A stretch of DNA of 64,000 bases from Microbacterium sp. JZ31 (GTDB taxonomy: Bacteria; Actinomycetota; Actinomycetes; Actinomycetales; Microbacteriaceae): NCBI RefSeq assembly GCF_016805985.1, contig NZ_CP017661.1, forward strand, positions 1,674,001-1,738,000, given 5' to 3'. The notes below the pieces were generated by a model. It saw only the letters and a list, made by a program, of their open reading frames with translations. It was not told the DNA's origin and did no database searches. Shown in pieces: positions 45,038-54,748 of the stretch (within the stretch, counting starts at the first letter, position 1; each line of letters opens with the position of its first letter). Both the position numbers and the translations under genes were made by a program.

Positions 45038-45519
45038 CAGATGACCGCATCGTGCTGCTCACCCTGACGCGGATCGAGGCGACGCACCTCGCCGACCTCG
45101 TCCGACAGTTCGCGGATCTCGTCGACAGCACGCCGTCGATGCCCGATCCGGCGATCGAGCGCCTCACACCCGACGTCTATCCCGACGACGCCGACGCCTC
45201 ACGCGAATTCCGGGCCGTGACGCGCGCAGATCTGCTGCGCCGTCGCGCGCACGACGCCCGCCTCGTACTCGACGACCTCGCGCGCGTCGACCGCGTGGAG
45301 GACGAACTGGCCCCCGTCGACGTGTCCCTCGAGGGCGAGCACATCGAATCATGGCTGCGCACTCTCGCCGCCGTGCGCCTCGTGATCGCGAACCGGCTCG
45401 GGATCGTGGACGACGCCGGGGAGCACGACCCCGAGGACCCGCGATACGGCGTCTACGACTGGCTCGGCTACCGGCTCGAGGGCCTCGTGCAGGCCGCCGA
45501 GCAGCACGGCGCCGAGTAG
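45034..45519 (+). CDS. DUF2017 family protein
   Basis: A 161-residue acidic protein of the actinobacterial DUF2017 family, nearly always found directly after clpS. Helical patterns dominate: LTRIEATHLADLVRQFADLVDS near 8-30, DADASREFRAVTRADLLRRRAHDARLVLDDL near 52-85 and RTLAAVRLVIANRLGI near 107-123. No catalytic motif is seen. The start overlaps the clpS stop (ATGA), so it is translated together with ClpS and may assist N-degron recognition; this role is inference from context. Confidence 0.9.
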   Translation: MTDDRIVLLTLTRIEATHLADLVRQFADLVDSTPSMPDPAIERLTPDVYPDDADASREFRAVTRADLLRRRAHDARLVLDDLARVDRVEDELAPVDVSLEGEHIESWLRTLAAVRLVIANRLGIVDDAGEHDPEDPRYGVYDWLGYRLEGLVQAAEQHGAE

Positions 45520-45529
45520 GTCGGCCCGG

Positions 45530-46130
45530 TCAGTCCGCCCCCGAGACCGGCCGGCCGCCGACGGCGCGCTCAAGGCGCCATCCGCACTCGTCGCGCAGGT
45601 ACACGATGCGCTCATGGCGCCGATCGAGCGCGCCCTGCCAGAACTCGACGCGCTGCGGGCACAAGCCGCCACAGCACCCAGTCCTCGGTGGGGATGCCCT
45701 CGCGGGCCGCAGGTGAGCGGGCGGCGAGGTCCGCCTCGCTCTCCGCGCGCGTCGCCTCCACGACGGGCCCGCGCGCACGCACCGCGCGCATGAGCGGCTG
45801 CCACCAGAAGTCGAGCGCCGCCGCCGGACGGTGTGCGAGCTGCCGCCCCTTGCCGGACGACCGGGTGCCGGCGAACGCCCAGCCGCGCGACCCCACGTCC
45901 TTCAGGATCAGCGTCCGGGCATCCGGGATGCCGTCCGGATCGACGGTGGCCAGCGTCGCCGCGTGCGGCTCGGGCACTCCGGCGTCGACCGCCTCGCCGA
46001 TCCACGCCAGGAACATCTCGACGGGATCCGCCGGCAGCGCGCCGGCGTCGATCGGCGACGGCACACCGCTGAGCGCGAGCAGGGCGCGGAGCCAGGCGGC
46101 CACGTCGCCCAGGGGTGGGGTGTCGGTCAT
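45530..46130 (-). pseudogene. pdxH: pdxH-like pyridoxamine 5'-phosphate oxidase, frameshifted
   Basis: The N-terminal part from the ATG at 46130 (GGGAG 5 nt upstream) encodes a clear FMN-dependent PdxH: GIPDARTLILKDV, AGTRSSGKGRQLA, then FWWQPLMRAVRARG. Near 45657-45659 the frame is lost. The C-terminal part continues one frame over with RVEFWQGALDRRHERIVYLRDECGWRLER, the conserved PdxH end. Removing one base of the CCC (minus strand) restores VPQRVEFWQG exactly. The total span of 601 nt equals 200 codons plus one base. As given, translation would end about 14 codons later in a changed tail and lose the C-terminal substrate-binding region. It is either a recent pseudogene or a sequencing error in a C run. 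Confidence 0.88.
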
Positions 46131-46143
46131 CGCGGCTCCCTGT

Positions 46144-46734
46144 TCACGGCAGGTCGAAGACGAGATGCGCGAGCGCGCGCGGATCGTGCGTCTCGATGTG
46201 GCGCACCTCCTGCGCCGCCCAGCGCTCCCAGTGCGGCGCATAGGTGTCGCCGTCGCGCTCGAGCGCCCGCGCCCGTCGCGACGGCTCGGGCGCGTCGACC
46301 CAGACCACGACGTGTGCCAGGCCTGCCGCCGCGGGCGTCAGGGCGCCCGCTCCCTCGACGATCAGCGGTCGCCGCGGAGCGACGGGATGCGGCTCGGCGA
46401 ACGCGTGCGCTTCCCAGTCGAAGCGGCGCCATCGCCCCTCGACACCCTCCGCGTGGGGCACGAGCAGCCACTCGTGCGCGAGCCGCGTCCCCTCGGCGAG
46501 CCCGTCCCAGCCGGGATAGAACGAATCGAGCGCGATCAGCTGCGGCTTCTCCCCCGCGCGCGGCCACTCCCGCACGAGCCGCGACGCGAGCGTCGTCTTG
46601 CCGCTTCCGCTGCGGCCGTCGATCAGCACCCGTGGCGCGGAGACGTCGAGCGCCGCCACGGCAGCCGTCACCGCGTCGAACGCGGCGTCATGGGCGATCG
46701 CGAAGGGATCCGGAGCGCTACTTCTTGAGCGCAC
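46144..46734 (-). CDS. P-loop nucleoside/uridine-kinase-like ATP-binding protein
   Basis: A 196-residue P-loop NTPase. Walker A is GRSGSGKTT (40-48), and DSFYPGWDGL near 70-80 resembles the substrate loop of uridine kinase-type enzymes. RRPLIVEGAGAL (near 122-133) is the Walker B-like strand, and RRARALERDGDTY (near 153-165) a LID-like arginine stretch. The phosphate acceptor is not known; a small nucleoside or sugar is plausible. The GTG at 46734 lies inside the end of the GerW-like gene (17-nt overlap), so they are co-translated. Confidence 0.82.
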   Translation of the reverse strand: MRSRSSAPDPFAIAHDAAFDAVTAAVAALDVSAPRVLIDGRSGSGKTTLASRLVREWPRAGEKPQLIALDSFYPGWDGLAEGTRLAHEWLLVPHAEGVEGRWRRFDWEAHAFAEPHPVAPRRPLIVEGAGALTPAAAGLAHVVVWVDAPEPSRRARALERDGDTYAPHWERWAAQEVRHIETHDPRALAHLVFDLP

Positions 46735-47038
46735 GGATGAGGCGCGAGAGCGCGTGACCCGCGACCCACACGAACGGGATCGCGACCGCGATGAGCGAGA
46801 TGACGTTCGGCTCGAAGGTGATCGTGTCGCCGCGCCGCACGTACGCGCCGACGGGAAGCGTCACGCCGCCGCCGCCACCGCCCTCGCCGCCGGACGGGTC
46901 CGACCCGCCGCCGAAGCCGCTCCAGGTCGCGGCGACGGGGATGAGCCGCACGCCGTCGACATCCTGCTGCTCGCCGTAGGCGCTCTGCACGCCGATGTTC
47001 GTGGAGACCTTGCCGAGCTCGAGTGCGATGTTGGACAT
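46718..47038 (-). CDS. GerW/YtfJ-family protein with C-terminal membrane helix
   Basis: A 106-residue protein resembling the spore protein family YtfJ/GerW: an N-terminal strand region (VDGVRLIPVAATWSGFGGGSD), a Gly-rich loop with six Gly in a row, then GVTLPVGAYVRRGDTITFEPN. A hydrophobic segment near 80-97 (VISLIAVAIPFVWVAGHAL) followed by a basic tail could anchor it in the membrane. These actinobacteria do not make endospores, so the role must differ from Bacillus. The ATG is at 47038. It overlaps the downstream kinase gene. Confidence 0.78.
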   Translation of the reverse strand: MSNIALELGKVSTNIGVQSAYGEQQDVDGVRLIPVAATWSGFGGGSDPSGGEGGGGGGVTLPVGAYVRRGDTITFEPNVISLIAVAIPFVWVAGHALSRLIRALKK

Positions 47039-47070
47039 GCGTCCACCGTACCCACGATCGCTCCGGCGCG

Positions 47071-48330
47071 TCAGTCCGAGTCGGCGGGCGGCCGGGGATG
47101 GGACGGCAGGTGGCGGCTCTCGCTCCGCCCCAGGAAGGTCGCGCGTGTGACGGCGCCTCTGCCGAAGCGAGCCAGGGCGTCATCGAGCGTCCCCTCGAGC
47201 CGCTTCCAGTCCTCGTCCTCGTCCCACAGCGCGACGCCGCCCGCTCCGGCGGGCCGCAGCCGCTCGGCGCGGACGCCGATCAGCCGGACGGGGAGCCGCA
47301 GATCCACACCGGCGAGCAGCTCTCGCGACGCCTCCCCGATCCGCTGACCGACGGCGGACGGCTCCGGCAGCGTCATGGAGCGGGTGATCGTCGAGAAATC
47401 GGAGAAGCGCACCTTGATCGCCACGCCCGCCGCCTCGAAGCCGGCGCGCCGCAGCCGTACGGCGACGCGATCGGACAGCCGCAGCAGCTCGGCGCGCAGC
47501 AGCTCGACGTCGGCGACGTCGGTCTCGAACGTCTCCTCGTGGCCGATGCTCTTCTCGGTGTGCGTCGTCTGCACCTCCCGCGCGTCGACGCCGCGCGCGA
47601 GCTGCGACAGGCGCTGCGCGCCGGCGGGGCCCAGGATGCGCTCGAGCACGTGCACGGGCGTCTGCCGGAGGTCGCCGATCGTGCGGATCGCGCGGGACTC
47701 GAGCGCCTCGGCGGCCTTCGGCCCCACACCCCAGATCGCGCGGACGGGCTTCGGGTCGAGGAACTCCTGCGTCCGCGCGCCCGGCACGATGAGCAGGCCG
47801 TCCGGCTTCGACATGGTCGATGCCATCTTCGCGACGTGCTTGGTGGCCGCGACGCCGACGCTCGCCGTGATGCCGATCTCGCCCGCGATCCGCTCGCGGA
47901 TGAGCCGCGCGATCCGGCCTGGGCTGCCCCACAGTCTCCGCGCCCCGCGCACGTCGAGGAAGGCCTCGTCGATCGACAGCGGCTCCACCAGCGGGGTGAA
48001 GCTGCGGAAGACGTCCATCACCTGCGCCGAGACCGCCTGATACCGGTCGAAGTGCGGCAGCACGACGATCGCCTGCGGGCACAGCCGCAGCGCCTGCGCC
48101 ATCGGCATCGCCGACCGCACGCCGAAGCGACGCGCCTCGTACGACGCGCTCGAGACGACCGAGCGTCCCTCCGGCGCGCCGATCACGATGGGCCTGCCCT
48201 TCAGCGACGGGTCGTCGAGCACCTCGACCGACGCATAGAAGGCATCCATGTCGACATGCAGGATGCCGGTGCCCGTGTCGTCCGCATCGTCCGGCGACAC
48301 GATGCGCCCCGATCCGTCCGCGCGTCCCAT
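47071..48330 (-). CDS. dinB: DNA polymerase IV (Y family)
   Basis: A translesion polymerase of 419 residues. The catalytic acids are Asp27 in HVDMDAFYASVE and Asp-Glu near 126-127 in LSIDEAFLDV. SVGVAATKHVAKMAS and the helix-hairpin-helix IWGVGPKAAEAL follow, then the little-finger domain. The C-terminal end is Arg/Pro-rich and lacks a clear clamp-binding QxxL-F motif. The ATG at 48330 has GGGAGA about 8 nt upstream. No LexA-type box is visible in the 46-nt gap to nagZ, so it may be expressed constitutively or from the gat-nagZ transcript. Confidence 0.94.
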   Translation of the reverse strand: MGRADGSGRIVSPDDADDTGTGILHVDMDAFYASVEVLDDPSLKGRPIVIGAPEGRSVVSSASYEARRFGVRSAMPMAQALRLCPQAIVVLPHFDRYQAVSAQVMDVFRSFTPLVEPLSIDEAFLDVRGARRLWGSPGRIARLIRERIAGEIGITASVGVAATKHVAKMASTMSKPDGLLIVPGARTQEFLDPKPVRAIWGVGPKAAEALESRAIRTIGDLRQTPVHVLERILGPAGAQRLSQLARGVDAREVQTTHTEKSIGHEETFETDVADVELLRAELLRLSDRVAVRLRRAGFEAAGVAIKVRFSDFSTITRSMTLPEPSAVGQRIGEASRELLAGVDLRLPVRLIGVRAERLRPAGAGGVALWDEDEDWKRLEGTLDDALARFGRGAVTRATFLGRSESRHLPSHPRPPADSD

Positions 48331-48376
48331 GTCTCGATTCTCCCGCGGGGCGCCGACATCCGGCGACGCGCGGCGA

Positions 48377-49576
48377 TCACCCGTCGAAAGCGGGATCGTC
48401 CAGCAGCCCCGAGGCCTGGACGCGCAGCGCGACCACGCGCGTTGCGGCCTCCTCGAGCCGCCCGGCATCGACCTCGGCCGCGATGCCCGCCGCCATGTCG
48501 GTCGCGGTGCGCGCGTCGGATCCCGCGACCATCAGCACCATGTCGGCACCCGCCGCGACCGCGGCGACCGCGTTGCGCACCGGGTCGGCATAGCGCTCCT
48601 CGCCGGACGAGCGCAGCATGCCCAGGTCGTCCGTGATCGCCACGCCCTCGAATCCCAGGTCGTCGCGCAGGATCCCGTACCAGGCGGGCGAGAGCGAGGC
48701 GGGCGCGTCGTCCGTCGCGGTGAAGCGCAGGTGCCCCGTCATCACCAGCTCGGCGCCGGCGTCGATGCCCGCCTCGAACGGAGGGGCATGGTCCGCCCGC
48801 CACTGCGCGGCGGGCATCCGCGTCTGCGGGATCAGGGTGTGCGAGTCCCCCGGCGCGGCCCCGTGTCCCGGGAAGTGCTTCAACGTCGAGAACGCATGGC
48901 CCCGCTCCCCCTGCACGGCAGCGGCCACGCGCTCCGCCGCGGATCCGGCATCGCCGCCGAGCGTGCGCGGCCGGATGAACCCGCTCGTGCTCGTGCCGAC
49001 ATCCGCGACGACACCGAAGTTCACGCTGATCCCGGCCGCCTCCAGCAGCCGTCCGCGCTCCTCGAACGCCGCCCGCGTGTCCGCCGGCGTGCGCCCCTGC
49101 AGCTCGGCGCCGGCCGGGCCGTCGTCCCACCGCAGCCGGGAGACCACGCCGCCCTCCTGGTCGATCGCGACCAGCGGCGGCATCGCGCCGTCTTCGCCGT
49201 CCAGCGCATCCGTCACGCCTCGCAGCTGCTCGCGCGTCCTCGGGACGTTCGATCCCATGAGGATGAAGCCGCCGAGGCCGCCGTCTTCGACATACGAGCC
49301 GAGCGTCTCGGGATCCGTGCCGCCGATGTGCCCCATCACGACGGCCGAGGCACGCTGCGCGGGCGACATGTCGGCGACGATCGCGGTCGCGATCGCCGCG
49401 GCGATGTCCTCACGGGTCGCTCGCGCGTCGTCGCCGGAGGCCGCCGGCATCGCCGCAGCCGCCGCCCGCGCGGGCACATGCGCGGCCGCCGCCGGCGGCA
49501 CCGCCGAGCCGCACAGCACGAGGCCGGCCAGCGCGGCTGCGAGCCACGCGGACCGGCCTCGGTCAAGTCGGGACAT
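48377..49576 (-). CDS. nagZ: Beta-N-acetylhexosaminidase NagZ-like (GH3), exported
   Basis: A 399-residue GH3 enzyme that cleaves N-acetylglucosamine from peptidoglycan fragments. It has a signal peptide of about 30 residues (hydrophobic core WLAAALAGLVLCGSAV, cut after PPAAAA). The catalytic His motif KHFPGHGAAPGDSH lies near 230-243, the nucleophile Asp near 317 in GVAITDDLGM, and DQEGGVV near 142-148. The ATG at 49576 overlaps the gatB stop by 1 nt (TGATG), so it is coupled to gatB. Export distinguishes it from cytoplasmic NagZ of Gram-negatives. Confidence 0.9.
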   Translation of the reverse strand: MSRLDRGRSAWLAAALAGLVLCGSAVPPAAAAHVPARAAAAAMPAASGDDARATREDIAAAIATAIVADMSPAQRASAVVMGHIGGTDPETLGSYVEDGGLGGFILMGSNVPRTREQLRGVTDALDGEDGAMPPLVAIDQEGGVVSRLRWDDGPAGAELQGRTPADTRAAFEERGRLLEAAGISVNFGVVADVGTSTSGFIRPRTLGGDAGSAAERVAAAVQGERGHAFSTLKHFPGHGAAPGDSHTLIPQTRMPAAQWRADHAPPFEAGIDAGAELVMTGHLRFTATDDAPASLSPAWYGILRDDLGFEGVAITDDLGMLRSSGEERYADPVRNAVAAVAAGADMVLMVAGSDARTATDMAAGIAAEVDAGRLEEAATRVVALRVQASGLLDDPAFDG

Positions 49577-51093
49577 CACGCCTGGGCGGCGCGCTCCAGC
49601 ACGAGCTCGCGCACACGAGCCGCATCCGCCTGGCCGCGCATCGCCTTCATCACGGCGCCGATGACCGCACCGGCGGCCTGCACCTTGCCGTCGCGGATCT
49701 TCTCGAGCACGTCGGGCTGCGAGGCGAGCGCCTCGTCGATCGCGGCGATCAGCGCGCCGTCGTCCGACACCACGGCGAGGCCGCGCGCGTCCACGACCTC
49801 CTGCGGCGTGCCCTCGCCCGCGATGACGCCCTCGAGCACCTGACGGGCGAGCTTGTCGGTCAGCGTGCCCGCGTCGATCAGCTTCTGCAGGGCCGCGACA
49901 TTCTCGGGCGACACGAGCGCGGCCGGCTCGCGGCCCTCGGCGTTCGCGACGCGCGTGATCTCGCCCGTCCACCACTTGCGGGCGGCCGCCGGCGTGGCGC
50001 CTGCGGCGATCGTCGCCTCGACCTCGGCGAGCAGCCCGCCGTTGGCCACGTCCTGGAACTCCAGGTCGGTGAAGCCCCAGTCGGCCTTGAGTCGGCGCCG
50101 GCGCGCGGCCGGCGGCTCGGGCAGCGCGGCGCGCAGCTCCTCGATCAGCTCGGCGCTGGGCTCGACGGGCAGCAGGTCCGGCTCCGGGAAGTACCGGTAG
50201 TCGTCCGCGTCCGACTTCGGGCGGCCGGGCGAGGTCGCACCGGTGTCCTCGTGCCAGTGCCGCGTCTCCTGCGTGATCGTCCCGCCCTCGGCGAGGATCG
50301 CGGCCTGACGCTGGATCTCGTACCGCACCGCGCGCTCGACAGAGCGCATCGAGTTCACGTTCTTGGTCTCGGTGCGCGTGCCCAGCTTCTCGGCGCCGCG
50401 CGGGCGCAGCGACACGTTGGCGTCGCAGCGGATGTTGCCGCGCTCCATGCGCGCCTCCGAGATCCCCAGCGCGATCGCGATGTCGCGGATCGTCGCGAGG
50501 TACGCCTTCGCCAGTTCCGGAGCCCGGTGCTCGGCGCCCAGGATCGGCTTCGTGACGATCTCCACGAGCGGCACGCCCGCCCGGTTGTAGTCGACGAGAG
50601 AGTACTCGGCACCGTGGATGCGGCCGGTCGCGCCGCCCACGTGCGTGAGCTTGCCCGCGTCCTCCTCCATGTGCGCGCGCTCGATCGGCACCGTGACGAT
50701 CGTGCCGTCCGACAGCTCGACCTCGACGGACCCCTCGAACGCGATCGGCTCGTCGTACTGGCTGATCTGGTAGTTCTTGCCGAGGTCGGGGTAGAAGTAG
50801 TTCTTCCGTGCGAACCGGCTGGACGGCGCGATCGAGCAGCCGAGCGCGAGGCCCAGGCTGATCGACGAGCGGATCGCCTCGGCGTTCACGGTCGGCATCG
50901 AGCCCGGCAGGCCCATGTCCACCGGCGCCACGAGCGTGTTGGGCTCGGCGTCGTGATTGTCGGCGTGCGCGGGGTTCGCGGCCGGCGAGAACATCTTGGT
51001 CTTCGTGTTCAGCTCGACGTGCACCTCGAGGCCGATCACCGGCTCGAACAGCTCGAGCGCCTTGTCGAAGTCCATCAGCTTGGCGGTCGCCAT
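49576..51093 (-). CDS. gatB: Asp-tRNA(Asn)/Glu-tRNA(Gln) amidotransferase subunit B
   Basis: GatB binds the mischarged tRNA and activates its carboxylate with ATP before amidation. The 505-residue protein has [18 protein letters not shown] near the start, the [18 protein letters not shown] stretch near 100-117 and the C-terminal YqeY-like helical domain ([14 protein letters not shown] end). The ATG overlaps the gatA stop by 1 nt. It works with GatA and GatC encoded directly upstream. Confidence 0.96.
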   Translation of the reverse strand: MATAKLMDFDKALELFEPVIGLEVHVELNTKTKMFSPAANPAHADNHDAEPNTLVAPVDMGLPGSMPTVNAEAIRSSISLGLALGCSIAPSSRFARKNYFYPDLGKNYQISQYDEPIAFEGSVEVELSDGTIVTVPIERAHMEEDAGKLTHVGGATGRIHGAEYSLVDYNRAGVPLVEIVTKPILGAEHRAPELAKAYLATIRDIAIALGISEARMERGNIRCDANVSLRPRGAEKLGTRTETKNVNSMRSVERAVRYEIQRQAAILAEGGTITQETRHWHEDTGATSPGRPKSDADDYRYFPEPDLLPVEPSAELIEELRAALPEPPAARRRRLKADWGFTDLEFQDVANGGLLAEVEATIAAGATPAAARKWWTGEITRVANAEGREPAALVSPENVAALQKLIDAGTLTDKLARQVLEGVIAGEGTPQEVVDARGLAVVSDDGALIAAIDEALASQPDVLEKIRDGKVQAAGAVIGAVMKAMRGQADAARVRELVLERAAQA

Positions 51094-52622
51094 CAGCGGC
51101 TCGCCCCCTTCAGCTCGGTGCCGGTCAGCTCCGGCGCGCGATCCAGGATCGAGCCGCCCCACTCGTCGAGGAGCAGCGACTCGAGAGCGGCGCCGACGCG
51201 GTACAGACGCGCGTCCTCCCGGGCGGGCGCGAGGAACTGGATGCCGACAGGCAGCCCGTCCTCGGCCGCGAGGCCCGAGGGCACCGAGATGCCCGGCACG
51301 CCTGCGAGGTTCGCGGGGATCGTGGTCAGGTCGTTCAGGTACATCGACAGCGGGTCGTCGATCTTCTCACCGATGCGGAACGCTGTGGTCGGCGCCGACG
51401 GCGTCGCGATCACGTCGACCGCCGCGAACGCCTGATCGAAGTCGCGCTGGATGAGCGTGCGCACCTTCTGTGCGCTGCCGTAGTACGCGTCGTAGTAGCC
51501 GGCCGAGAGCGCGTACGTGCCGAGGATGATGCGGCGCTTGACCTCGGCGCCGAAACCGGCGTCACGCGTCGCGGACATGACGTCCTCCACGGTGCCGCCG
51601 GGCACGTCGAGCCGCATGCCGAAGCGCACGGAGTCGAACTTCGCGAGGTTGCTGGACGCCTCGGCGGGAAGGATCAGGTAGTACGCCGCGACCGCGTACT
51701 CGAAGTGCGGCGCGCTGATCTCGACGATCTCGGCGCCCTGGGCCTCGAGCTTCGCGAGCGCGTCGCGGAACGACGACGCCACGCCGGGCTGGAAGCCGCT
51801 GTCGGGCAGCTCCTTCACGACGCCGATCTTGAGGCCCTTCAGCACGTCGCCGCGCGCGCCCTCGCGCGCCGCGTCGGCGAACGACGGCCAGGCATCCGGG
51901 ATCGACGTGGCGTCGTGGATGTCGTGTCCCGCGATCACGTCGTGGAGCAGGCCCGCGTCGAGCACCGTGCGCGTCACCGGACCCACCTGGTCGAGGCTCG
52001 ATGCGAGCGCGATCGCGCCGTAGCGGCTGACGCCGCCATAGGTCGGCTTCACACCCACGGTGCCGGTCACGTGCGCGGGCTGGCGGATCGATCCGCCGGT
52101 GTCCGAGCCGAGCGCGAGCGGCGCCTCGAAGGCGGCGACGGCCGCGGCCGAGCCGCCGCCCGAGCCGCCGGGGATGCGGTCGAGATCCCACGGGTTGCGC
52201 GTCGGACCGTACGCCGAGTGCTCGGTCGAGGACCCCATCGCGAACTCGTCCATGTTCGTCTTGCCGAGCGGAACCAGGCCCGCGGCACGCGAACGGGCGA
52301 CGACGGTCGCGTCGTACGGCGACATGTACCCCTCGAGGATCTTCGATCCCGACGTCGAGGGCATGTCGGTCGTGACGAGCACGTCCTTGATCGCAAGCGG
52401 CACGCCGGCCACCGGACCCAGCTGCTCGTCCGCGGCGCGGCGGCGGTCGATGTCCGCCGCGACGTCGAGCGCGTGGTCCGAGACGTGCAGGAACGCGTGG
52501 ATGTCGCCGTCGACAGCGGCGATCCGGTCGAGGTGGGCCTGCGTCGCCTCGACGCTCGAGATCTCGCGCGCGGCGAGCTTGTCGGCGAGCTCGGCGGCGC
52601 TCAGCCGCGTGATGTCGGTCAC
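51093..52622 (-). CDS. gatA: Asp-tRNA(Asn)/Glu-tRNA(Gln) amidotransferase subunit A
   Basis: GatA is the glutaminase subunit that releases ammonia for transamidation of Glu-tRNA(Gln) and Asp-tRNA(Asn). The 509-residue amidase shows the complete Ser-cisSer-Lys site: Lys79 in PLAIKD, Ser154 in [10 protein letters not shown] and Ser178 in [10 protein letters not shown], at the same numbers as in characterised GatA. It overlaps gatC by 4 nt and gatB by 1 nt. Confidence 0.97.
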   Translation of the reverse strand: MTDITRLSAAELADKLAAREISSVEATQAHLDRIAAVDGDIHAFLHVSDHALDVAADIDRRRAADEQLGPVAGVPLAIKDVLVTTDMPSTSGSKILEGYMSPYDATVVARSRAAGLVPLGKTNMDEFAMGSSTEHSAYGPTRNPWDLDRIPGGSGGGSAAAVAAFEAPLALGSDTGGSIRQPAHVTGTVGVKPTYGGVSRYGAIALASSLDQVGPVTRTVLDAGLLHDVIAGHDIHDATSIPDAWPSFADAAREGARGDVLKGLKIGVVKELPDSGFQPGVASSFRDALAKLEAQGAEIVEISAPHFEYAVAAYYLILPAEASSNLAKFDSVRFGMRLDVPGGTVEDVMSATRDAGFGAEVKRRIILGTYALSAGYYDAYYGSAQKVRTLIQRDFDQAFAAVDVIATPSAPTTAFRIGEKIDDPLSMYLNDLTTIPANLAGVPGISVPSGLAAEDGLPVGIQFLAPAREDARLYRVGAALESLLLDEWGGSILDRAPELTGTELKGASR

Positions 52623-52918
52623 TGCTCCTCCCCCAGGATCGCGGTCACCCGGAAACGGGTCCCGTCGGCGTCCGGCGCGTTCTGCAGGGCCTGCTCCGTC
52701 GTGAGCGTCTCCGCCACCTCATCCGGGCGGTAGACATTCCGCATCGGGATCGGGTGGCTCGTCGCCGGGACGTCCGGGGTCGCGACCTGCGAGACCTTCG
52801 CGATGTTGTCGACGATCGCGTCGAGCTCTCCGGTCAGGCGGGTCACCTCCTCATCCGACAGCTGGATCCGGGCGAGCACACCGAGATGGCGCACGAGATC
52901 GGGGGTGATTTCAGACAC
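52619..52918 (-). CDS. gatC: Asp-tRNA(Asn)/Glu-tRNA(Gln) amidotransferase subunit C
   Basis: A 99-residue helper subunit that wraps around GatA and links it to GatB. It has the conserved [17 protein letters not shown] start and the [20 protein letters not shown] segment. It is the first gene of gatC-gatA-gatB-nagZ. The GTG at 52918 is preceded 6 nt upstream by TAGACT, which predicts a leaderless transcript. The fadD gene diverges 59 nt away. Confidence 0.96.
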   Translation of the reverse strand: MSEITPDLVRHLGVLARIQLSDEEVTRLTGELDAIVDNIAKVSQVATPDVPATSHPIPMRNVYRPDEVAETLTTEQALQNAPDADGTRFRVTAILGEEQ

Positions 52919-52924
52919 CCCCCG

Positions 52925-52930
52925 AGTCTA
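52925..52930 (-). promoter_or_regulatory. Leaderless-type -10 of gatC operon
   Basis: TAGACT on the minus strand, 6 nt before the GTG at 52918. Confidence 0.55.
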
Positions 52931-52965
52931 AGCGGTGCGACTCCGACGTCCGGAGCCGTCAGCCC

Positions 52966-52971
52966 TAGGCT
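52966..52971 (+). promoter_or_regulatory. Leaderless-type -10 of fadD
   Basis: TAGGCT, 6 nt before the GTG at 52978. Confidence 0.5.
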
Positions 52972-52977
52972 GAACGC

Positions 52978-54684
52978 GTGACGACCTACGATCCGCCGCG
53001 TCCCTGGATCTCCAGCTATGCCGCTGGGGTCCCCGCCGACCTCGATGACATCACCGGGTCCCTCCCCCACCTCGTCGCCGCCTCCGGCCGCGAGTTCGGC
53101 GACGCGCCGGCCCTGCAGTTCTTCGGCCGCACCACCAGCTACGCCGACCTGAACGCGGCGATCGACCGCGCCGCGGCCGGTCTTCACGCGCGCGGCGTGC
53201 GCAGGGGCGATCCGGTCGCGATCATCCTGCCGAACTGCCCGCAGCACATCATCGCGTTCTACGCGATCCTGCGCCTGGGTGCGGTGGCGGTCGAGCACAA
53301 CCCGCTCTACACGCCCCGCGAGCTGCGCAAGCAGTTCGAGGATCACGGCGCGAAGCACGCGATCGTGTGGAGCAAGGTCGTGAAGACCGTGCAGGAGTTC
53401 CCTGCGGATCTCGCGGTGAAGACGCTCGTGTCGGTCGACGTCACGCGCGCCATGCCGCTCCTGACGCGCGCGGCCCTGCGGCTGCCGATCCGCAAGGCGC
53501 GCGAGTCGCGCGCGCAGCTCACCGCGAAGGTGCAGGGTGCCGTGCCGTGGGAGCAGCTGCTCGAGGCGGCCCCGCTTCCCGCGTCGCACCGCGGACCGTC
53601 CACCGACGACCTCGCGATCATCCAGTACACCTCCGGCACGACGGGCACCCCCAAGGGCGCGGCCCTGACGCACCGCAACCTGCTCGCGAACGCCGCGCAG
53701 GCCCGCGCCTGGGTGCCGACCATCGCACGAGGCCGGGGCACCAACGTGTACGCCGTGCTGCCGATGTTCCACGCGTACGGCCTCACGCTGTGCCTGACGT
53801 TCGCGATGTCGATGGGGGCGCGGCTGATCCTGTTCCCCAAGTTCGACCCCGACATGGTGCTCGATGCCGTGAAGAAGCACCCCGCGACCTTCCTGCCCCT
53901 CGTGCCCCCGATCGCGGAGCGGCTGCTCGCGCGGGCCAAGGAGCGGGGCGTGTCCCTCGCGGGCACCGAGATCGCGATCTCGGGCGCCATGGCGCTGTCC
54001 CCCGCGCTCGTCGAGCCGTTCGAGGCGGAGTCGGGAGGCTTCCTCGTCGAGGGCTACGGGCTCAGCGAGTGCTCCCCCGTGCTGATGGCGAACCCGGTCG
54101 CGACGCACCGCGTCGCCGGCAGCGTCGGCCTTCCCCTGCCCGGCACCGAGTGCCGCGTCGTCGACCAGGAGGACCCGAGGCGCGACGTCGAGCCGGGGCA
54201 GCCGGGCGAGCTGCTCGTGCGCGGGCCGCAGGTCTTCGGCGGGTACTACGGCAAGCCCGAGGAGACGGAGGCGGTGTTCGTCGACGGCTGGTTCCGCACG
54301 GGCGACATCGTCACGATCGACGAGGCCGGCTTCGTCCGGATCGTCGACAGGATCAAGGAGCTCATCATCACCGGCGGCTTCAACGTGGCGCCGACCGAGG
54401 TCGAGAACGCGCTGCGCCAGCACCCCGACATCGCCGACGCCGCGGTCGTCGGGCTTCCGAGCGACCGCAGCGGCGAGGACGTCGTCGCCGCGGTCGTGCC
54501 GGATGAGGGCGCCGACATCGACGTCGAGGCCGTGCGAACGTACGTGCGCGGCATCCTGACGCCGTACAAGGTGCCGCGCCGCATCCTCATTGTCGACGAG
54601 CTGCCGAAGTCCATGATCGGCAAGGTGCTGCGCCGGCAGGTGAAGGAGCAGATCCTCGCGCGGAACACGGGCGCCGTGCAGTAG
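52978..54684 (+). CDS. fadD: Long-chain fatty-acid-CoA ligase (AMP-binding)
   Basis: An acyl-adenylate-forming ligase that activates fatty acids to acyl-CoA. The 568-residue protein has the P-loop YTSGTTGTPKG near 216-226, the VEGYGLSECSP motif near 357-367, the WFRTGDIV aspartate near 438-445 and the catalytic Lys near the end in KSMIGKVLRR. No transmembrane segment is evident. The GTG start at 52978 has a -10 6 nt upstream. Chain-length preference cannot be read from the sequence. Confidence 0.92.
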   Translation: MTTYDPPRPWISSYAAGVPADLDDITGSLPHLVAASGREFGDAPALQFFGRTTSYADLNAAIDRAAAGLHARGVRRGDPVAIILPNCPQHIIAFYAILRLGAVAVEHNPLYTPRELRKQFEDHGAKHAIVWSKVVKTVQEFPADLAVKTLVSVDVTRAMPLLTRAALRLPIRKARESRAQLTAKVQGAVPWEQLLEAAPLPASHRGPSTDDLAIIQYTSGTTGTPKGAALTHRNLLANAAQARAWVPTIARGRGTNVYAVLPMFHAYGLTLCLTFAMSMGARLILFPKFDPDMVLDAVKKHPATFLPLVPPIAERLLARAKERGVSLAGTEIAISGAMALSPALVEPFEAESGGFLVEGYGLSECSPVLMANPVATHRVAGSVGLPLPGTECRVVDQEDPRRDVEPGQPGELLVRGPQVFGGYYGKPEETEAVFVDGWFRTGDIVTIDEAGFVRIVDRIKELIITGGFNVAPTEVENALRQHPDIADAAVVGLPSDRSGEDVVAAVVPDEGADIDVEAVRTYVRGILTPYKVPRRILIVDELPKSMIGKVLRRQVKEQILARNTGAVQ

Positions 54685-54736
54685 CCCGGATCGCACGCGG
54701 TCGGCGTGACCCCGGCATCCTGACAGGCGCACGGGC

Positions 54737-54742
54737 TAACGT
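54737..54742 (+). promoter_or_regulatory. Leaderless-type -10 of DEAD-box gene
   Basis: TAACGT, 6 nt before the GTG at 54749. Confidence 0.45.
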
Positions 54743-54748
54743 TGGCGG

